From Plazaster borealis (taxonomy: Eukaryota; Echinodermata; Asteroidea; Forcipulatida; Labidiasteridae): DNA of 64,000 nucleotides. The stretch lies in contig JAJGQC010000702.1 in the NCBI GenBank assembly GCA_021014325.1, positions 149,501 to 213,500 on the forward strand. Direction: 5' to 3'. Position 1 is the stretch's first letter; each line of letters opens with the position of its first letter. Positions 59,200-64,000 of the stretch are shown here, in pieces. A model generated the notes under the pieces. It searched no databases. It had not been told where the DNA came from and saw only the letters and a program-made list of their open reading frames with translations. Position numbers and translations under genes: made by a program.

Positions 59200-61250
59200 T
59201 GTTTACTATTTAGTTCAACAAAGTACAATTGGAGAATAACTCATGAGACTAGTAGTAGTATGATCTTAAATTCATGATATGCTTCTCATTGAAAATTTAA
59301 AAATAAGTTGGATACAGGGTGAAGCATTCTTCGGATTATTCCTCATTTTATTTTATTGGTTTTTAATAAATGTACTTGCAGTTTTATTTCTTAAAACCTG
59401 ATTGAGTTTACTATTCAGTGATTAGTGCTGACTGATTTTTAACAACTGAAAGTATCAGGAAAAAGATGAAACAGCTCGGGAAGTGAATTAGATATGAACA
59501 AATTTCTTCAGGTTTTTCATGTTGTGTTTCTATATAAGGTACTTCTTTAGGTCCCAGTGAGTTGATTGCATTTATTTTTGTAAAAAACCCTTAACTTTGA
59601 CAAGTAGGATGAAACATCTAGCTCCGTAGAATTTTTAAGGTTTCCTTTTGTTTTATTTTATTCCTGCTGGATATTAATAGTCTGTATTTATTTTTTTGAA
59701 TCGATTTACTCAAAATGATGTTGTGTGCACTGCAAAATAGTGAAACCTTTCAAAAGACAATGACTTTCATTTTCCATATTAAATGCCTCACGAACATATC
59801 CTTTTTATTTGATTGATGGAATACGCGTCACCTGTCCTCTCATCCTATATTTTGCCATGTAATGTGTTTTAATTATACCATGTAAATACTTCATTATTTA
59901 TATGTATAATATTTATTAACAAAGTACTCAAATGCATCCAATATTTGTATGATAATTTGCGAGTAATTTTTGAAATGCCAAAAGAATTTGAGTTATTATG
60001 TGTAAACATTTTATTATTTATGTATCTGTGTTTATAATTGTATCAATGTATGTATTGATGTCTTGTCATACATTATTTGGGTTGTTTGTTGGGGGTGGGT
60101 TGTACATGTAAGTGCCTGTCTCATTGCCGGCTTCCTGTTGGGATCTTGTAGTTTTATTTGATTGTATGTTCCTGGAGCAAATCTAGGAATTGTTGATTGG
60201 GGGGGGGAGGTACGCAATATACTTTCTAGTCAGAATCCCATTCATAATGCTCATTATAATACACCTAAAACCCCTGCAGTATGTCATTAAAAATAAAACC
60301 ATTCTTACTATAATTGTTTATAAAACAAATTGTCAGAGTAGGGGGAAGGGGTTCTCATCTCCTGTGGATCCTCACCTAAGTTATTTACTTATTTATGTAT
60401 ACATGTAATTTGTTTATAGGCCTATGTACTTGGATTTTAATTTATTTATTAATTTGTGCTTAATTTATTTATCAATTAAATAATTAGCTTATTTGTTCAT
60501 TTCATGGTGTAAACAATTGCCTTTTTAATCATTATTTTGAATTTGCTAATTGTTTTTACAGGATCAAAGAGCCCAAAAAACCCTTATTCTATTGAAGATG
60601 TTTACAAATTTCCAATGATGTTTTTGTGTCTAGATTATTATTTAATGTGTGTTGCAACAGAACAATGGTTTACCATGATAATAATTTTTTTTTTAAATTG
60701 TAATAAAATTCAAAATTCAAATTCATTCAATGATAGAGGGTTTTCTGTGAACTTTTGTGAATAATGTACCCTGAAAACTTTAACATTTTTAAACAATTTC
60801 CATTTGCACACTGTGGATCCAACCACATTTTGGCTGTAAGACAAATGAACTGCAATTGAGAGTAACAGTTATTTTACACAACAAACTATCTAACACCATG
60901 AGGCAAAAACTTTAACAAAAGTCTCAATGCGGATGGCCGGACAGAAGCTGTTTAATATCCAGAGGGTAATAATGAACCCTGAAAACTTATTCAAACAATA
61001 GAAAAACTTGACCACAATTTCCATTTTCACCTAGTGAATCTATTCACACACAAAAAATTACATATCACAACAAACTATCTAGGGCAAAAACTTTAACAAA
61101 ATGTCTCAATGCGGACGGCCGGACGGACCATCATAGACGGACGGACGGACAAAATCGGTATTACAGGCTCGCATACTGCTAAAGCAGCTCGCCAAAAAGT
61201 GATGGCAGGATACCGACATTTTTCCCTACAATCTGTGGAAACAACCAAAA
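59200..61250. other. AT-rich gene-free region with GGAC repeats
   Basis: Two related blocks (60766-60960 and 60970-61130) share CCCTGAAAACTT, CAAACTATCTA, GGCAAAAACTTTAACAAAA and TCTCAATGCGGA(C/T)GGCCGGAC. A GGAC microsatellite follows at 61120-61151. No exon is supported. Confidence 0.5.
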
Positions 61251-61357
61251 CGACTTATACACTATATTGAAACTGAGACTGAGACCACTGAGAGTATAGC
61301 TAGCCGAGTGGTAACCACTTGATAATGAACATGCAGAGCTGCAAATGGGATTCTTAC

Positions 61358-61486
61358 CTGTTTTGCGAGCAATTCTTGGCAGTACATGTAGATTACGAAA
61401 TTATTGTTGGTTATGATTCGTGAAACGGTAGATACAAGTCTACCAGTACCAAGACTTGACGTAACGTCCCAGCGAAACTCATTCAT
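61358..61486 (-). CDS. Possible first exon (43 codons)
   Basis: On the minus strand an ATG at 61486 (context AAAGATGA) opens 43 codons that end CAG before GTAAGAA, a near-perfect donor, in phase 0: MNEFRWDVTSSLGTGRLVST, then ITNNNFVIYMYCQELLAKQ. An ATATATTG box and CpG-containing DNA lie upstream (61500-61640). No following exon can be identified in the window and the family is not recognised. Confidence 0.4.
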
Positions 61487-61869
61487 CTTTAGACAACATA
61501 TATTGCGTGTATTCCATCAAAAAACATAAACTACAACGATTTAGTCGATTTTGTGAAGAATTAACCCTTGCACTTCTTCTCCAGACTACCTGCAACGCAA
61601 TGTATACAGTCAGTAGTTCGCACGTGTATTTGTGGGTCAAAGGTTAGGTTAGGTTGTCAATTTTGCACGCAAAACTTATGAGGGCGGGCTGTACTTTTGA
61701 CGGTCAGTTTTTCTGCAATTCTGTCGTCTGCTTTTGATGATGAAAAGTTGCGTACAAGCAATGCACAATCTATCTATTATGATAGACCAATTAAAAAGTT
61801 ATGGCTTTAAATACAACCTTCGTTGCTGAAAAACTTAATATTTCCATACTTTTCGCTAACAAACAAAAT

Positions 61870-63260
61870 TTCAATAATAGAAAAAATAAAATAATTTTAA
61901 ATAAATTTTGATACTTGTTAGGCGATCTTGGAAGCAGCGTGTCACAAAAAACGTCATCAAATGTATTTATTCATCAACCTGTCAGTTTCATAAAATATTC
62001 TGTTTGGCTCTTTTCGGTCCAACGTTTCAACCTGGTTTTCAATCTCGCACTACATGTTGCGAGAATATCCTTTTGAGATTGGTCATCGTAGAACTACCAG
62101 ACATTTATGGCGCATGATCGTTATGGATCAGAAAGGTAGGCTATTTCTAGGCTGTGTCTGTGGATTTTGAATGGAAAACCCCCCAAACTGGATCATACGA
62201 AAGCGTAATAAAGACAGGGCTGATATGGCCGCCCGGGTAGGCGCTCAGGCGATAGTCATTCATCCGGGCCATTCGCCCAGCCAACAGTAATCGGGGGAAA
62301 TTGTTCTGCCATGACCTGATTTTAATTGATTTTAATTGAACACGCTTTCGTATGGATCCTTTCGATCCTGAGAAGAGTCCACACGTGTTTGTACACTTTC
62401 TTAGGGTTTTTTATTTCCAAATCTCGGCTATAAGGCTCCGGTGTCATAGGGGATTTTTGTCCCCGGTGACGTGTGTATCCCCCATACGGTAAATTAACAA
62501 GGGCTGAAGGATGCTCAAAACACTAGGGCGCTCTCTCAGTGAGAAGAAATTTCTTCACAATCTGCCGTGGGGACAGAATCTAACCCTACACCGGTTTCGG
62601 GTTCCGTTTGATGTTAAAGCACCGTGTGTAATAAATGCGCCCTGCTCCAAAATAGACGACGGAGCCCGAGAGCCAGTGGCCAAGCCGAGGTTTCGAAAAG
62701 ACCAACAGCGCCCTCATCTGTCAAGCAGTGTGATAATATTTAATTTTGAAACCTTCAACTTGTTTCCGTCCTCCGTGATCTTTGCTGATTCGCGCACCAT
62801 AAGAAAGCAATAACTCTTAAAACTGCTGAAGCGTGGAAACACGTGAGAAATGATATACTTTTATAAGTTCATCAAACATTTCACAAGTCCTGTAATGTCA
62901 CTTAGGTATCATAAGAACTCTGCTTGTTATTGGATGGTCATTTAATCCAGGCTATAAACTAAAAAAAAGACTATGACAATAAAACAAAAGTTCCAATTAG
63001 AGATTAATTTATGGTTGCCAGTTAAAAAATGGTAATTAAATTCCACGAACTGAACAAATTAATGGTAAACTAAAAATGCTAGGGACTGCAATAATTCCAG
63101 GGACAGCATTTTGGTATAAACAACTGTATCCAAGTCAGTGGCGAATTGGGACGGGATGGGGGAGGTTGGATTGGGGAATGATTTAACAAACTCTCCCAGT
63201 CGCATCGTCAATAGTGAAATATTTACTTTATGGGGATTGGGTTGTAATGTATAAACAATG
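61870..63260. other. Gene-free region
   Basis: A loose inverted pair (GGATCATACGAAAGCGT near 62189 and ACGCTTTCGTATGGATCC near 62342) encloses a GC-richer core with GGCCGCCCGGG. An open frame at 62511-62813 has no recognisable domain or splice support. Nothing else is supported. Confidence 0.4.
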
Positions 63261-63440
63261 AGGACCAGGGCCCAATTTCATAAAGCATGTAACTTAATAT
63301 TGTAAGCACAAAAACTTGCTAAGCACCCTGGTTTCAATTTCACATAGTTAAGATTGATCGTAACTGCAAATCCATCGCAGTTGCTTAGCAAAGAGTGATG
63401 TCACAATACAAATCACTATGGTAATTACTGCTAACTCATC

Positions 63441-63804
63441 TTAAAGGAACGTTACAGAACTGGTAATTAAAATTTTCTTTATGATCACAGATTTACATAA
63501 AACTTACATGGTCTAATGATGATGATAGTAGAAAACATCCCTAGAAATATTTCTGTCTGAAATGCCATATTTGATGAGAAATAAATAAAACTAATTTCCG
63601 ATTGGAGTTTATCGCTCATGAGCGTTTTATTCATGCATTGTATAACACATGCAAATGTGTAATCGGTTTTTCACTATTTTCTCGTGACCCCGATGGCCGA
63701 TCGATCTCAAACTTCTACAGGTTTGTCAGTTTCTGTATATGGTGGATTATATAAAGTGCTTACACTGCCAGTTAGCAAAAACCAATTCTGTAATGTTCCT
63801 TTAA
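63441..63804. mobile_element. TTAA-flanked MITE
   Basis: Left end TTAAAGGAACGTTACAGAAC, right end the complement of TTAAAGGAACATTACAGAAT; 22 of 24 terminal bases pair. It is inserted in a CCCAATTTCATAAAGC-type repeat whose halves lie at 63268-63440 and 63805-64000. Same TTAA class as 9261-9634 but a different family. Confidence 0.78.
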
Positions 63805-64000
63805 GATGAATCTTAGTGCTTTGTGAAATCGGCCCCAGGGCCCAATTTCATAAAGCATGTAAGCACAAAACTTGCTAAGCACAGAAAACTCTTGCTTAGG
63901 ATAGGTTGCCAGCCAAAATACCATACAGTTACCATTGCTGTGACTGGTACCCCACTCATTTCTTGCTTAGCCAAGAAATTTGCTTAGCAGAATTTTCTAT

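Noticed and set aside
62511..62813. Open frame of 100 residues near the right end
   Set aside because: No domain, no splice sites and no conserved-looking segments. It is probably chance in GC-richer DNA.

Overview
The window looks like AT-rich nuclear DNA from a marine invertebrate, most likely an echinoderm. Genes are broken into short exons with canonical GT/AG borders. There is one tripartite-motif (TRIM) gene and one Toll-like leucine-rich-repeat gene. Most of the rest is dispersed short repeats, including the CCCAATTTCATAAAGC... / GCTTAGCA... family and TTAA-ended inverted-repeat elements, which I associate from memory with echinoderm genomes. The species assignment is inference. There is no prokaryotic organisation and no CRISPR array.

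Layout. 1-3.8 kb: repeats and the presumed 5' side of a TRIM gene. 3.8-6.5 kb: an intact two-exon TRIM protein with RING, two B-boxes, coiled coil and NHL-like repeats (+). 6.5-11.8 kb: no gene, several inverted-repeat elements and a GC-rich block. 12.1-21.3 kb: a tandem duplication of about 4-5 kb. 14.1-26.6 kb: exons for the C-terminal tail of midasin (MDN1), including the VWA/MIDAS domain. The huge AAA+ body is absent, one exon is present twice, an in-frame stop lies in the VWA part, and the metal-binding DxSxS segment is not found. 28.0-34.2 kb: a satellite of about 59 copies of a 105-bp unit with higher-order structure. 34.2-38.5 kb: repeats and a complex inverted repeat. 38.5-43.5 kb: a modular satellite of 21 tRNA-like heads with internal Pol III-type A and B boxes, going from head+tail (about 250 bp) to head-only (142 bp) to tail-only (110 bp) units. 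44-49 kb: mostly repeats. 49.4-50.1 kb: a signal peptide and leucine-rich-repeat exon of a Toll-like receptor on the minus strand, apparently frame-broken. 52.0-58.2 kb: a 6.2-kb composite element bounded by inverted arms of about 330 bp and carrying nested tandem repeats. 58.2-64 kb: two orphan coding-like exons and two inverted-repeat families.

Functional picture. The only gene that looks complete is the TRIM-NHL gene, a likely E3 ubiquitin ligase. The midasin tail and the LRR receptor look like partial or decaying copies, or parts of genes that extend elsewhere in the assembly. The most unusual content is the structured repetitive DNA: the modular tRNA-like satellite, the 105-bp satellite whose length keeps both strands open, and the duplicated 116-nt midasin exon whose two copies cannot both be spliced in without shifting the frame.
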